A stretch of DNA of 64,000 nt from positions 52,053,564-52,117,563 of the forward strand of contig OX235279.1 in the NCBI GenBank assembly GCA_944472155.2. Direction: 5' to 3'. This DNA comes from Trichobilharzia szidati (Eukaryota > Platyhelminthes > Trematoda > Strigeidida > Schistosomatidae). The notes beneath the pieces are model-generated. The model was not told where the DNA came from, did not search any database, and saw only the letters and a program-made list of their open reading frames with translations. The stretch's first letter is position 1. The number at the start of each line of letters is the position of its first letter. This document shows, piece by piece, positions 1-12,030 of the stretch. A program made the translations under genes and the position numbers.

Positions 1-465
1 ATTTCTAACAGAATAGTCTTCGCAACATTGTTCGTTTACAATGGAACTGTAGATTGACCATTGTTCAAACTGAACAGAGAGTTTTAGAGAGAGAGAGAGA
101 AAAGTCAATTGACGTGGTCGTGGGTCTGCACAGACCGAGAAATCCACAATTTGTGACACACCTCTCGGAATACCGAAACGTAATATGTCATTCAAAGTGG
201 GATTAGTCCTTACAAACCTAAAGTAACTAAATTACGACAACACTGTTAGATGAAATCTCTGACTGTTGGCTTGGGTTGTAAAAGATGGTTACAGCCTTCA
301 TATTTTAACACACTTCACCAATCCGTCCACTTCTTGTCTATTCGTTAATTGATAATTTCGATCACTGACAGATTTTGCTCAAAAACCGATTGATTATTTT
401 ACTTACTGTTGGATTTAGCTCTCCATTTCCATGTGTCATGTGCATATTACTTTGATGATATTAGA

Positions 466-695
466 TGGTCGGAGGCAATCGGCTGGAAGCCTTTGACCCA
501 GGTTTCGTGCTAGTTGGCACTCGTCAGCAACGCGATGTGGCCACCATTCTAGGTAGCTCGCCATCATGGTTGGAGGCCAACGGCAGGAAGACCAGGACCA
601 GGAATGGTGGCCACATTGCAAAGCTGACTGGTAGAATTCAATCTGCACCGAAGAAAGGACTAGACACATCACACTAGTTACTAGTGTCGAATCAA
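466..695 (+). repeat. Dispersed repeat, copy 1 (second copy inverted near 48.9-49.1 kb)
   Basis: The block from the ggcaatcggctggaagcc motif through ggtttcgtgctagttggca to the closing actagttactagtgt matches, in reverse complement, 48,890-49,085. Spacing is similar and there are scattered substitutions. It is a dispersed repeat of unknown class. The second copy includes a GTTCGAATC box-B-like word, which suggests a Pol III-derived (SINE-like) element. The overlapping small open frames on both strands are by-products of the repeat. Confidence 0.6.
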
Positions 696-959
696 AGCAT
701 ATTACTTTGCTGATTGTCAAATGCTGTTAATATTTTCTCCTAAGAAATATTATTGATCACAACTTTCTTTCTATTCTGGTCGTAATTTACCTAAAGTACT
801 GCCTAAACAATAAACTTGCTAACCTTAACACCGGACTTCTGCAATTAATCACATGTTCCTCTTAATAATGTGGTTATCACCACCAATAAGTTAACACACA
901 CAAACAAACAAATGCAGATCATACTCAAACATCTAACAAAATCTATTTGATAAAATTAC

Positions 960-1222
960 CAGGACCAACTTCAGAAAATGGATTCTGAGAATTGATATGC
1001 ACGTCATCAGTTTTCGCAGGAAGTGTTGAATCACTCACTGAGCTTTGTATGCCAAGTAATTCGTTGAGACGGTCGATAGCGTTGACGATAAGTATCAAAT
1101 TATTTAGAGCAGTTATTGAAACAGTTAAGTTACGTTTGGCTTGGTCGAATTGTTGTATATCTCTAGTTATCTCTTGTACCATATCCTCTGATCTTGTCGC
1201 TCGGTCTTGCACATCCTGTATT
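960..1222 (-). CDS. VPS53: VPS53 exon C
   Basis: This 263-nt exon lies between a tttgacag acceptor and a gtaatt donor. Its first base completes the Arg codon carried from exon B. It encodes IQDVQDRATRSEDMVQEITR and FDQAKRNLTVSITALNNLI, the most conserved block of the Vps53 N-terminus. The last ~30 residues (from about LGIQSSVSD) have no clear vertebrate counterpart. Confidence 0.92.
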
Positions 1223-2525
1223 CTGTCAAATGAATAGCAAAACTAACATTTTTCAGATTTAAACAGAAACAATAATTAAAAGGCAAAATTAATGAGGAAT
1301 ATAAAAACTAATAACACGAAAAGATAACGATCATACTTTAAGTGAGCAAGGCAAGGTAATATTGATTTATTTTAATCCTAGCCAGTTTTATATCTAATGC
1401 AATATATTAAGATTTATACTTAAGGAGATTTCACTCGGACGTTCTGAAAAGTTGTGCCAAGTTATAATTATATTAGTTGAATTAACACAAAATAATTATC
1501 TTTATTGGATTTACTAAAACAGCAGGCTATCTCCTCTTGAATCCCGCCGACTAAAAGGAAAGGAAATTACTCTCTGAACCAGAGAGCCAACTATAAACGT
1601 TTTAGGAGGCTAGATTCCATTCTAATATATACATACTAATTGGCCTCAGTGAATATCCAACTATATAGTAAACAGTAAAGAACAGAGTTTCACGATAGCA
1701 AAATGTATTCTTAGGTAACCGACACAATCTTGCTTTCAAGTATACTTGGTAAAATCTTTCAACCAGTAGTATAACTACTGAAAAGTGTAATAAAATTAGG
1801 GCTGAAAAGAAACTAAACGGAAGCAAACTTTGAATATTAAGCAAAAATGAGAAGTTTAAAGAATCTAAATACATCATAAATTTGGGTCCTACACAAACTA
1901 TAGATTTTTTGATGTCTCAATGATATTTTTTGTCTGAATGATGCTGCAGTTATCGAAAGCTACCAGATATGAAGTATGTCTAGGTAACTGGATTTCAGTT
2001 GTGAGTTGAAAAGATGACAAAATATGAGTTAAAACAGTTAGACACTTTACACAACACAAAGGAAAACACTCAGGGGTGTGCAATTCTCGCAATACAACTA
2101 ATTAACTAAGATGCACTACAAAACCGTTCATTAAAAGAAGTAAATAAACGCACCTTGAAAATAGGACTTTTAACATATTTCTCGCCTCCTGAACTATTTC
2201 GTGACCTTTATCCTCTGTTTGCCAACGATCACGTAATATGTCTCTTGTTTCACCATCTAATTCACGAATTTTCTTCTCTGCTTCTAATATTACCTCATCT
2301 ATATTTGCCAGTGATTGTTCACTGGGAAATCTCTGAAAAATTAATTATAATAGAGAAAACAATCGAAAAACTAACCTCATTAATGTATGTAATTACATTA
2401 AAATTTGGATCATCTAGACTGTCTGACTTTAAACTGAGCTTAGCCAGTACTTCTTCAACTTCTTTAGCATAAGCGCTTGGAAACTGAAAATCGCTATCTT
2501 GATTCAACTTGTGATGTACATCCAT
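960..2525 (-). CDS. VPS53: VPS53, N-terminal part (3 exons, partial)
   Basis: Vps53 is a subunit of the GARP and EARP complexes, which tether endosome-derived vesicles at the trans-Golgi network and recycling endosomes. Three exons splice in phase: 2376-2525, 2154-2332 and 960-1222. The joined protein carries the family's N-terminal signatures in order: DDPNFNVITYINE, then FPSEQSLANIDEVI (across the first junction), then RSEDMVQEITRDIQQ and FDQAKRNLT. These match the N-terminal helical (CATCHR-type) region of animal Vps53 as I know it. The first intron is 43 nt, typical of schistosome 5' introns; the second is about 930 nt. After the LNNLILIVNAIDRLNE stretch the exon adds about 30 Ser/Asp-rich residues before a GT donor, longer than the vertebrate protein there. 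I found no further exon between 1 and 959, so the gene continues off the left edge. Identification is firm; the start codon is less certain. Confidence 0.9.
1223..2153 (-). other. VPS53 intron 2
   Basis: About 930 bp of AT-rich intron. I see no repeat or RNA gene that I can name in it; the short open frames on both strands have no recognisable motifs. Confidence 0.6.
2154..2332 (-). CDS. VPS53: VPS53 exon B
   Basis: This 179-nt exon lies between a tttttcag acceptor and a gtgcg donor. It encodes RFPSEQSLANIDEVI followed by a charged helical stretch ending in MLKVLFS. It starts in phase 0 and ends in phase 2. Confidence 0.9.
2376..2525 (-). CDS. VPS53: VPS53 exon A (first recognised coding exon)
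   Basis: It opens at ATG 2525 (MDVHHKLNQDS...) and ends with INE just before a gttagt donor, phase 0. A tttaaattacag acceptor sits one base before the ATG. The true transcript may therefore have a 5' non-coding exon, or this may be a spliced-leader trans-splice site. The YAKEVEEVLAKL and DDPNFN segments align with the vertebrate N-terminus. Confidence 0.82.
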
Positions 2526-2687
2526 TCTGTAATTTAAAGATTTACAAAATTCATATGTGAAGTTCTATAAGAAGGTATATCACACTATAACACAGAACTT
2601 TGGATGTGTTAACTGAATAAGAGAAGAAGGGAATGTGCCGCTGTTTGCTACCTATAATCGCAGGTAAAATGCTAATTGACTGACTAA

Positions 2688-3862
2688 CTGGTTTCAACAT
2701 AGAACTTTGCACCGAGTCACCACACCCCATGTAGCACACAAAGCAATAGAAAATAAAAAGAAACGCAAAATAGAGACAGTAAACGGAGATATGAGACAAA
2801 AAGAAGAAGAATATAGAAGAACAGCATAGCTTTATTCGGTATTATAAGTCAAAAAGAGTGGATGCATCTGCACCAGACATTGACAACGATTTTGAGCCAT
2901 ATCACCGATTGTCTCCACATTGGTTCTTACCATCCCGAGGACTCTAACCAGTCAGAAAGTTTACACCTCCCTACGTGTCTGGCTTAAACTAACTGTTGTG
3001 GATTTCAGTGACTGATAAAGTCATGTCTTGGTTTGACCACCACTGGCTCTTTTCCAACCTGACCCTATGTCAGCTACCACTGCCCGTCGAGGAAGGCGAT
3101 GGCTAAGCATGCGTAGCAAATGCCCTAACCATCTCAATCGATGCAGCTGCTTCACAACCTCGTCGATCAATTTTCCCTCCTTACCTTACACTTTACCGAA
3201 GCCTAACCTCATTATTGCTAACCGTATTATGCCACTTAACACGGTAGATAGAACGCAGGCACCTATGATCAAAGAAAACCAGCCTTTTGATGTCTTCCAC
3301 TCTCAATGACCATGTCTCACTCACGGCCATAAAGGAGGACGGAGCGGACTGCTGAGCAGTACACACGCCCTTTGGTCGACAGCCGGATATCACGTCTACG
3401 CCAGAGATGGCATAAATTGGCGTATGCCTAAATAGCCTCCTGTATACGTGCTGAGATTTCGTCGGAGATCAACCCGTTGGGGCTGATACAACTTCACAAA
3501 TAGGTGTACGCTCTATCACTTCGTTCCTATTTTCAAGCTAGGAGTCAATGTAGTCCAGCCCTGTAGCATCAACTCACATTTCACAGAGAGCAAATCGCAT
3601 ACCAAACATTCGCAGATTGCAGCTCAAGGTGTTCAGAAAACTCTGCATTTTGTCAGCGTCTTCACCTAGAAGGACTACATCATTTGCGTATTCTAAGTCG
3701 ACAAGATTATTTCCTGGTAACAAGCCAATCCCTGAGTTGCTGAAGTCACTTAGGATTAAGTCCATTAGTACATCTATGATGAAATTGAATAGAAATGGGG
3801 GTAGTGGGCATCCCTGACGGACACCACTGGTTGTCACCAGTTCAGATGACAACTCACCGTAA
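2688..3862 (-). mobile_element. Degraded RTE-type LINE fragment (3' half of RT and 3' UTR)
   Basis: On the minus strand this matches, almost end to end, the RT half of the intact ORF at 50,752-52,638, including its 3' UTR (gacatagaactttgcac area). Visible protein pieces include SSELVTTSGVRQGCPL (RT motif B), VDLEYANDVVLLGED (motif C, YADD changed to YAND) and LRVEDIKRL near the C-terminus. Frameshifts and stops break the frame repeatedly. It lies directly upstream of VPS53 exon A, with its 3' end toward that gene. Confidence 0.88.
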
Positions 3863-6800
3863 GTTTACGCTCCTATTAGTTTTACTTAATTAACTATTCA
3901 CGATAGGTTCATATTACAGACCAGTTTACTAAAGTATGTCCGTATATACGACGAATGATGACTGTGAATAACAGTATGTTATAACGAGTTATCTCAGTAT
4001 TTATTTGCGAACGCCATTCACTTGAATAATCTAATAATACAACCCCTATGTTTACATATACATACAAATAAGCAGTAAGATAGGTCTTAAACGGCTTTTT
4101 AAACAACGACATAAAAATTAATACGGTTCTACACTCTTATCGGATTTCGACCTAGATGAAAAGTTTATGTCACCTAATGCACTTAAACACCAATCTTATG
4201 AATTTCTTCGCGAGTCCATTAGGGATGTGCAGACTTTACGCCCACTATTTCAAACGTTAAGGTAATTGGGTGGTATCATTGCCCATCACATGACAGATGT
4301 AGCTGAATGATTGGTGAACAGACGTGTGACTTCTGAGTTGCACTCGTGGCTGGAAAGCAGTGAGATTGGTAAAATGTTAGATAAAAAGTGTGATAATAGT
4401 AACTTGTTTTTTACAGGTTACCATCATTCTAATTTATACTGCCCTCTGGAAAATGGTTGTTTCTAAAAGCTGGAAATTTCACCGTTTCGTCCAAAGGACT
4501 CTTTTAAACACACTACATTTGACGGGATCGTCAACAAACTGACAAGTGTTCTGAGTAAGTCAACGGTGTTAGAGGGATCACATTAAAGTAAAGCAACTGG
4601 TCTTTAAAATGTTTTGATTAATCATCCAGATAAGAGTGAACGAGTAGCATCTGTTTTTCTCCGCCTTTTTAAGGATGACTTATTGAGAAACTTTTGTCGA
4701 CCATACATTGAACAATCTTAACAAGAATAATAAATGGAGATGATCACATGTCAGCAACCGAATACACGATTACGAACCCGGCTGTAATATACTTTTGTTG
4801 TATGTTGCACGTGATGATCCAGACCTTGATAAACCAAGCAAGATTAAAATCTGTTACCTACTGATTCGAAGCTGAACCAATGAGCCTGCTTAAACAACTG
4901 GGCTACCTAGATTTCCATTCGGTATAATGCACAAACTCTTCTGCACTTCGTATTGTTTTAGTCATCTAACTGTGTTTTTAGGATCGCTACGTGAACCCGT
5001 ACGTTTAAGTTTGCTGTAATGAAGAGCACTTCTTAACAGAAATGAAGAAAAAGAATCGTAGAGATTTGGATACTGCTTCAGATGGAACAACACAGCGCCA
5101 CACGACGTACTGTCAAATACCATTTTACCTGAAGATACTGTACGAAGAGTAGATATTTTTACAATTTAAATACGCTGAATTCTGTACTATATGTTAACAT
5201 ACTGCCTACAGTAAAGTGGATGATAGTACAGCTATTGATTGTCTTTTTTCAACCATAATGAACAATCGATGATGACTATACTAAAGGGTGAATTTAACTT
5301 GAGTATAAAGAAAAATTACTTTCCAAGAAACATACGAGATTTACACTAACTAGTTGTATGCAATAATTGGCATTCTGCTCTTTTTTAAAACATTTTAGGC
5401 ATAGCTTCAAAAATTGTCATACCTCACTGCTAATGATATATGATATAATGGAATAGTACATTCAATTATTTAAAGATGATCATACATCTTGTGGGCTTGG
5501 ATACTATGTTATAGAAATAAAATAACAGCTATCCATCTGCGAAAGTTGAAAAGACTTATTTGATACTTACACTTTCTTACTTTAGATTAGCCAACAAGAT
5601 ACGGATTCCGAAGTCCCTGCATAAAAATGTTAGCTTCATAACCAAAGTCTTCGATGTCAAAAATTACTCTGCAAATCCTGCTACAATTTAAACTCAACAC
5701 CAACCGCAACACATATGGCATAGAAATTACCATACTGGTAAATTTTCTATTAGGCTGAGAGTTAATAAAGTCATAATTAGCCACCCAACCTCTAAACTGT
5801 AGGTCCCAGGTCTAGACCCATATCAGTGCACAAATACGCAGAAGATAAGCTAGACGCGTCTTAAAACCTACTCATCAGCCATCACAATTGACAGACTAGT
5901 ACATAAAAATTTATGGCAGGTTACTGGCTCTTTAAGCCTAAATTAGAATATCAGAACACTTATCTGCCCTTTACAATTATTCATCATGAATCAGAAAAAT
6001 TCCTAGTTGCAGTCCATGGATTTTTAGTAATAAGTGAGTGGAAACTGTCAATAAAATGACCCGAAACGGTTCAAAATGGAACGCACGTGTTTACAACTTA
6101 ATATCTGCACAGTCGTCTAATTGTTGCTCCATCCGTAAACTTTCGCAAGCGTCCTGCGTTGATAAGATAGCAATTGACTAAATAAGAGGTTTCAGTTGCC
6201 AGTTTAAACTGAGCAAACTAGTCAGTTAACAAATACAGACAGGCGGGACTTATCGGCAAAGTGAAAACCAGTATGGAACAATAAGACTACCACAGTTTGA
6301 TAATCACTATTGAAGTAAGATACAAATCAGATAAAAAACTGCCTCGTTAATACCTTAAAGAAAAACTTTAAAATTGACGAAGCATCCCCAGAGAAATAAG
6401 CGACAATTCCCATGGTCCGTACTGTAATTAATAAGAAAGATTTGCTAAGTAACCCTGAATAAGTATACACCGCCTACATCTCTCCCACCAAAAATGGGTA
6501 CTCCACTATTTCTAATAACGTATGACGACTTGAAAGCGTGAGATTACTTTTAATCAAACACTCAAAAGTTACGAAAATTACCAAGATTATATCTTACAGA
6601 TCTCATTACTAAGGATTATGAGATTTGGGACATCCAGTGTAAACTAAACAAGCTTGATGCCGGTATAAGTATTCTTTTAAAATACCATTCTGCATTACAA
6701 ATTAAACGCAACACATAAGGTAAATATTTGAGGAATTCAACATTAAATGTTGACTATTTGTGTATAGAAATTTTGATTATATGCAGGAATAACAATTTTC

Positions 6801-7830
6801 AAGCGTATCTAAATAGGAGTTACAGTACAGTGACTGAGATTCCCGAAATAGCGAAAACACCAGTGGGGAATGATTTGCACAGAATAGAATGAAATTTTTA
6901 GCTGTTAAAAATATTTCTATTTTCGAAGATAAAAAATCCGTCTCCGAAAGTGCTCATATCAGAATCAAAAGGCGGCTAAGTTAAGCTAAGCATCGAAGGA
7001 GAGCAACCGCACCAGTGATCTTCGAACGCTTAGTGAGCAAGTTAGAAAAAACAGCGCGAATAACACTATAATCTTGAGTAGAACATAATTAATGAAATGT
7101 TATACTAAACATATCTGGTATGTTTAAGGTTACGTTTTGGAGAGATTCACTTAAAGTGTAGGCTTAAGACAAGATGTGATCATGCTGACACAATAAGATA
7201 GATAGTAGGGTCGGTTTGAAATTAGAGCCTATTTATGGGTAGTTTCGTGTTAAGGCTACGATTAGGACTTAGACGAAAACACGTTAAGAATATGGTTTAT
7301 CTACTCGACTGACACTCCAGTGTGAAATTGGCAAGAATGTGTCAAACGTCACGGAAAGGCAACCTTCGCAACAGTTTTATCCAATTTTATTCAGCATTTT
7401 CACAAGTATATGAATTTTACACCTAAAAATCGATTTTTCAAGTGATTGTTGCTTTCGAGCTCATTAGTGAGTCACATTCCCCCAGTGCTTAAGGCTTCAA
7501 TACATCTTAAATGAGTCAGACAGTCAGGAACCATTTTTGAATCACTATGCATGTGATCCCTGTTCAAAAAAAAATAGGCTTAATAGTTCATGGCTGCGTT
7601 ATGTATGACTTAAAAGCGTTTATCGGATTTTCATTTGAGGCTATAATGTCCCTCTTTATCAACTATATTTTTAACATTAATCTCACCTTTTCAAAAATCT
7701 AACCTAAGTGAGAACTTTCTACGAATAGTCACAAAATTTCCAACATCCCACAAGTAGGTGACCCTGAGAGTCTAATGTACAATGTTCCAATATCCAATAT
7801 ATCCAATATCGTTTTTACGGGCTAGTATAA
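3863..7830. other. Unannotated AT-rich interval
   Basis: About 4 kb without a supportable gene. Open frames are short (at most about 67 codons) and motif-free. No tRNA-like heads, LINE motifs or tandem repeats were recognised. It may hold very old repeat debris or upstream sequence of VPS53. Confidence 0.5.
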
Positions 7831-7834
7831 ACCA

Positions 7835-8106
7835 ATTTGATTTCTTTGTACTCGCCTCTTGATTGTGAGGTAGAGGTTCCTGATCTTCGGTAAACTTCTG
7901 CGTAGCTCGTCCCGCCACTCGACTGCCGTAGCTTTGGTTGACTCCAGAAGGAGTAGTGCAGGGATTAATTATATGTGGTTTGTAGTATGAGGTGTGTTAA
8001 GACTGTTACTACTGTGAACGGAGTTGATCCTTTCACCAGTTGGTCCTTCGGTATCGTCGTCAGTAGAAAAGAGACAATAATAATAGTAATAATAATAATA
8101 GATATA
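7835..8106 (+). repeat. Interspersed repeat with (AAT)n 3' tail
   Basis: The stretch containing ggtagaggttcctgatctt and ccactcgactgccgtagct has a diverged relative at 17,390-17,495. It ends in an AATAATAATAAT tail near 8,085-8,103, as non-LTR elements of this genome do. It is probably a LINE or SINE 3' fragment on the plus strand; the class is unknown. Confidence 0.45.
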
Positions 8107-9200
8107 ATTAGTGAAGGTATTCAGACTAACAAACAGAAAAAGAATAAAAAAAAACGTAACAACAGTTAGTTCAAGTACTCAATATCATTCTAATATTCAG
8201 GTTCAGATTTTTGTTTGGAAATAACTGGATGTCTCGAAAATTCTCTCTATTTTTCACTTCATTACAGGTGTATATAAAGTAGCTAACATCCCAATGGCAG
8301 TTCCAATAAATACCCGAGGTTATCCACAGCTGTTATTGTGCAACATTTTGTCTTGAATTCTATGTCATGATTTACATTGACATTTAGATATATGCGCAGC
8401 CCGCTTAAAAGGAGTGGCATTTCCTCTATGCTGTTTGACGCAACCAGCATGATCGCTGCATAATTTCTGTGTCCCGTTAAGCATCTTCATGATGTGTACA
8501 TCTCAGCTGCAACAGCCTTTGAGCAACCAGTGTGTCAATGATTATCAGCAAATTCTGTGTGCCGCAAGGGTCGAATTTATTCACTGCTTGTGAAACCCTA
8601 GGGTTTATTTGTTTCACTGCGTGCAAGTGCCCACGCGGAAGTCGCTGAATTTTCATACATTCAGAGTAAAATGAGAATGTGCTTTAAAAAACAGAGAGGG
8701 TTGAGATTCAATAAAAAGCCGGATCCACACAATGCAGAACACGAGTTTTGACTAAACTGCCGAGATGCCAGAAGCCTTTTACTAAAATAGTATTAAATCT
8801 GCCTGTTGTTACTATCAACACTGATGACACAAGGTCTAAACCTTGTAATGGTTAAAACATAGGTGACTTAAGGTAGTTTTTATCTATTTCTTAAATGAAA
8901 AGGAGATATTCCTATCACACAAAAGTTACAATAGAAAACAATTATCATATGAAGAAGGACAGAAGAAGTATCCAACAGTATTAACAAAAAGAACAAAATA
9001 ATCAGTCAATTCATTTACATACAAATGAAAGGACAGAAGACAACAGTCATCCAAGGTCAACGTCGAGTTGCGTTATTTTACATTAAAATGGCTGGTGGTC
9101 ACATGATAATTCCGGAAGACAAGATCAGGCCACATTAACTGACAACCTGTCATTCAGTTTGTCTATCTGTCATGATTAACACTAAGCAAGTTGAAAAGAA
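8107..9200. other. Unannotated interval
   Basis: About 1.1 kb with no recognisable gene or named repeat. No open frame above about 60 codons shows a motif. Confidence 0.4.
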
Positions 9201-9431
9201 CCGGTGGCATAGTGGTAGTATGCTCGGTGACCACGTATGTGGTACGGCGTTCGATCCACGACCGGCGCACTCTGTTACCTAACTACGTCAGTAATAAGAG
9301 TGATATGGTGAGTGATATGGAGGGAAGGGTAGGCATGAGGCTACCAACCACATCCCGTAAAATAGATTCCACTGCTACCAAAACTTCAAACCTATAACTT
9401 GAATCAATATGTTCCACTGGGAACGTAAAGG
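9201..9431 (+). mobile_element. tRNA-derived SINE, copy 1
   Basis: The tRNA-like head has a box-A-like GGTGGCATAGTGGTAGTATG and a box-B-like cgttcgatccacgacc. A body follows with the shared words gggaagggtaggcatgaggct and aaccacatcccgtaaaatag. It ends in the tail atgttccactgggaacg plus taaagga. The same architecture occurs at 30.5, 42.2, 55.0 and 58.0 kb. Confidence 0.85.
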
Positions 9432-10049
9432 ATTAAAAATGATGAAAAGAAATCGAGATACTGATTGGACAGAACATGTATGGAGTACTTTAGGAGAATT
9501 GTGTTGGTCAGATAGAAAAATGAGAACAGATGTATGCCACACCAATGTAAACGGAAAGTCTGAGCCTGGTGAGGAGAAAGGCAGAGACAAATCTTCTATA
9601 AAGTAATTAAGCGAATTAGCATAAGTGGAACTTTTGTAGTACTAGTGAACCCCTTTAGGAATAGCCTGCCCCCTCTACCGATGTACTCTTATCTAAAGCT
9701 CCCGCTGGAAGTTGGAAGTCAGTGCAACCGCCACCAGCTTGTCTGACAGTGCATTACTTAATTTTGAAATTAGCCCTTGCATCTGCTACTGCTCTCTGAC
9801 ACTTTTATTAGGATTAACCCAAGGGTTACCGCAGTCCCCTTTCGATAAAAAGTCTCTGTTCTGAAGCTTTGGTTTATACACTGTTTTTACCTATATGGAA
9901 GGCTGCCTGTACTTCTGCTCAGTCTGTTCACATACGGTCAGATTTGCGTCTCTTTATAGGAGTGGTGCAGCGATGTTTTAGAATTCTGAATGTGGCCATA
10001 AATATGTTTTGTACAACCACGTGGAAACTTCAGGTGTGAAGCCTAGGTG

Positions 10050-11245
10050 ACTGTGTATGAAATGAAGGGTCTTGGCAGTACAGGCTTCATTTCCTTCACT
10101 GATTGATTTTATATCGGATTGGTACAAAACTGAGGAAATGTGTATATTGGTCAGATGCCTTACGAATAGAGCAAGACGTATTTGTACAGATGACTCCCTA
10201 GAAAATGAGCTAGAATATATCCAAAATACGCTGGTCCAAATGGGTTATCCTAGTAGACTTGTTAGGAGACACATGAATACCAGGTACAACAAAGAAAAAC
10301 TGACAACAGTTAAAAAGAAAGAACTGTTCATGAAACTTCAGTTTAATGGGGACGTGGCTAGTGAAGTCTTACATCTGAGATTATCGAGAGCGATAAAACG
10401 GACTTATACTGCCGCCACCCTTTGTTTGTCATTTTCCAGCCGACCAATATTGATTGCTCAAGTGAAAGATAAGCTACCTAGTTGTGCCAATGTGTATCTA
10501 TAAATTTAGCTGCTCCTGTGGGGAAAGCTATATAGGGCGAACAACTAGACAGCTCAACAAACGCATTAATGAGCATCTTCCTTCATGGTTCGGAAAAGGT
10601 CAAATAAAATCTATAAGAAGTTCTATTTTAGCTTACTTGATTGATAGCGGTCACCAAGTGGACAAAAATAGTGCTTTCAAAGTTATCTATCGTATTCCAT
10701 CGAGTCTTTCGAATGGAATCAGAAACCGTCTTTTACACCTAGCCGAAGCTATGAGAATTCGAGAGAACAATCCTAGTCTTTGCATACAAAAGAAGTTTGT
10801 TCTACCTTTGTCTCTCCCTTGGCCTAGATGAACTGTATTCAAAACCCTCCCACCCTTTCTTATTTTCCACCTCCTTTGTACTTTTATAATATTTATTTAA
10901 ACTCTGATTATCGTTCCACTTCACCTTTTAGGATTTGACCCAATTTATTTATACACTTATATACACATACTATCTTTGTTGTTCTTATCACCTGCATAAA
11001 CCTTATTATCAATATTTTGTTATCATTGTAATCATCGTTATTAACTACGTTCAAAACATTTACCACATTATTATTAAGACTATTAAGATTATTATTTGAT
11101 TCCCAAAATCACCGTCATTGGTTAAAATTTTATATATGAATCTATGTAAATTAGAGTAAAGCCTGAAGAAGATCTAATTGAAAACAATATTGTTCGCTTA
11201 TATTATCCTTATATGTCAATAAACGGGATGCACTGGACCGTAACT
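10050..11245 (+). mobile_element. Penelope-like element, 3' part (RT thumb and GIY-YIG endonuclease), broken
   Basis: PLEs use a telomerase-related reverse transcriptase fused to a GIY-YIG nuclease. Here 10,072-10,503 reads the region after RT (RARRICTDDSLENELEYI, LQFNGDVASEVLHLRLSRA, VKDKLPSCA). Then 10,484-10,831, in another frame, reads CIYKFSCSCGESYIGRT, RINEH and LAEAMRIRENNPSLCIQKKF, the GIY-YIG domain and its usual C-terminus ending LPLSLPWPR. A one-base loss near 10,490 separates the two frames, so the copy is dead. The untranslated 3' part contains cctgaagaagatc at about 11,162 and ends near 11,245. The copy is 5'-truncated before RT motif C. Confidence 0.88.
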
Positions 11246-11844
11246 GAACCGTTCGCGATTTAGTCTCTGCTCACATTTTGTTTGATGTGATCATCTGGCA
11301 GGCTTTCCACCACTTGTGACGCTGTTGACGTCAAGGCCACAGGTCTAAATCTCGTGGAATTTTGAGAGCTTTCCACTTTTTAGAAATGGGTGATAAGACA
11401 GGGCACTTAAGACCACTGTGTAACTGATGTCCACAAGGAGGAATACTAGGATAGGTTACTTATAGGGACAAGTGGGGCTGTAGCGCACCACTTGAGAACT
11501 GCTGATTAGATGGTTTCGTATCTTACCGAGTTTTCCGTATAGAGATTTTTGAATATCTGCAAAACGAAACTTGGAGATGCTGTAGAATTGTAATTTCAAC
11601 AGTATGCGCTTGTGCCTTGTACTGCATATGTGTACGAATTTTGCAATGCGGATCGTTATGAGATGCGTTTCGAATACATTGCCAGTTTCATCAGTCGTAT
11701 ATACACTGCCTTATGAATCTCCACCATGGATGATGGTAGATGCATTCGCCTTAGTCAACGTCTAGTTTGTAGTTTTCTGCCTGGGCGCGCCTAGAATTAT
11801 TTCTATTTACTTCGAACTTAAGCACGGCTCTAATTTCATTTTTT
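11246..11844. other. Unannotated interval
   Basis: About 600 bp between the PLE tail and the Sm-alpha-like copy. Nothing recognisable was seen. Confidence 0.4.
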
Positions 11845-11849
11845 TGGTT

Positions 11850-12030
11850 ACAGGATTTCATCATGAGCTGACATCGGTTGGAGAACCATTTGAAAACCTG
11901 GGAGTACTGGACAGCTGTTTCGTCCTAGTTTGGGACTCTTCGTGACAACGCACTAACCGGGATTCGAACCAAGGACATACTGGGTACAAAGCTAGCGAGC
12001 TGGTAGACCATTAAGCCACTAGGAGCCGAT
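11850..12030 (-). mobile_element. Sm-alpha-like SINE with degenerate hammerhead ribozyme, copy 1
   Basis: On the minus strand the copy starts ggctcctagtggcttaatgg, has a box-B word ggttcgaatcccgg, and then the hammerhead half agtcccaaactaggacgaaac followed by agctgtccagtactcc. In schistosome Sm-alpha satellites the same order (Pol III boxes, stem II GTCC/GGAC, GAAAC, GTC cleavage triplet) forms a hammerhead ribozyme. The 5' core, normally CTGATGA, reads CACGAAGA here, so self-cleavage is unlikely. Confidence 0.8.

Noticed and set aside
8825..8870. CTGATGA followed by acaaggtctaaaccttgt, hammerhead-like
   Set aside because: The hairpin is good, but GAAA does not follow it (reads AATGG).
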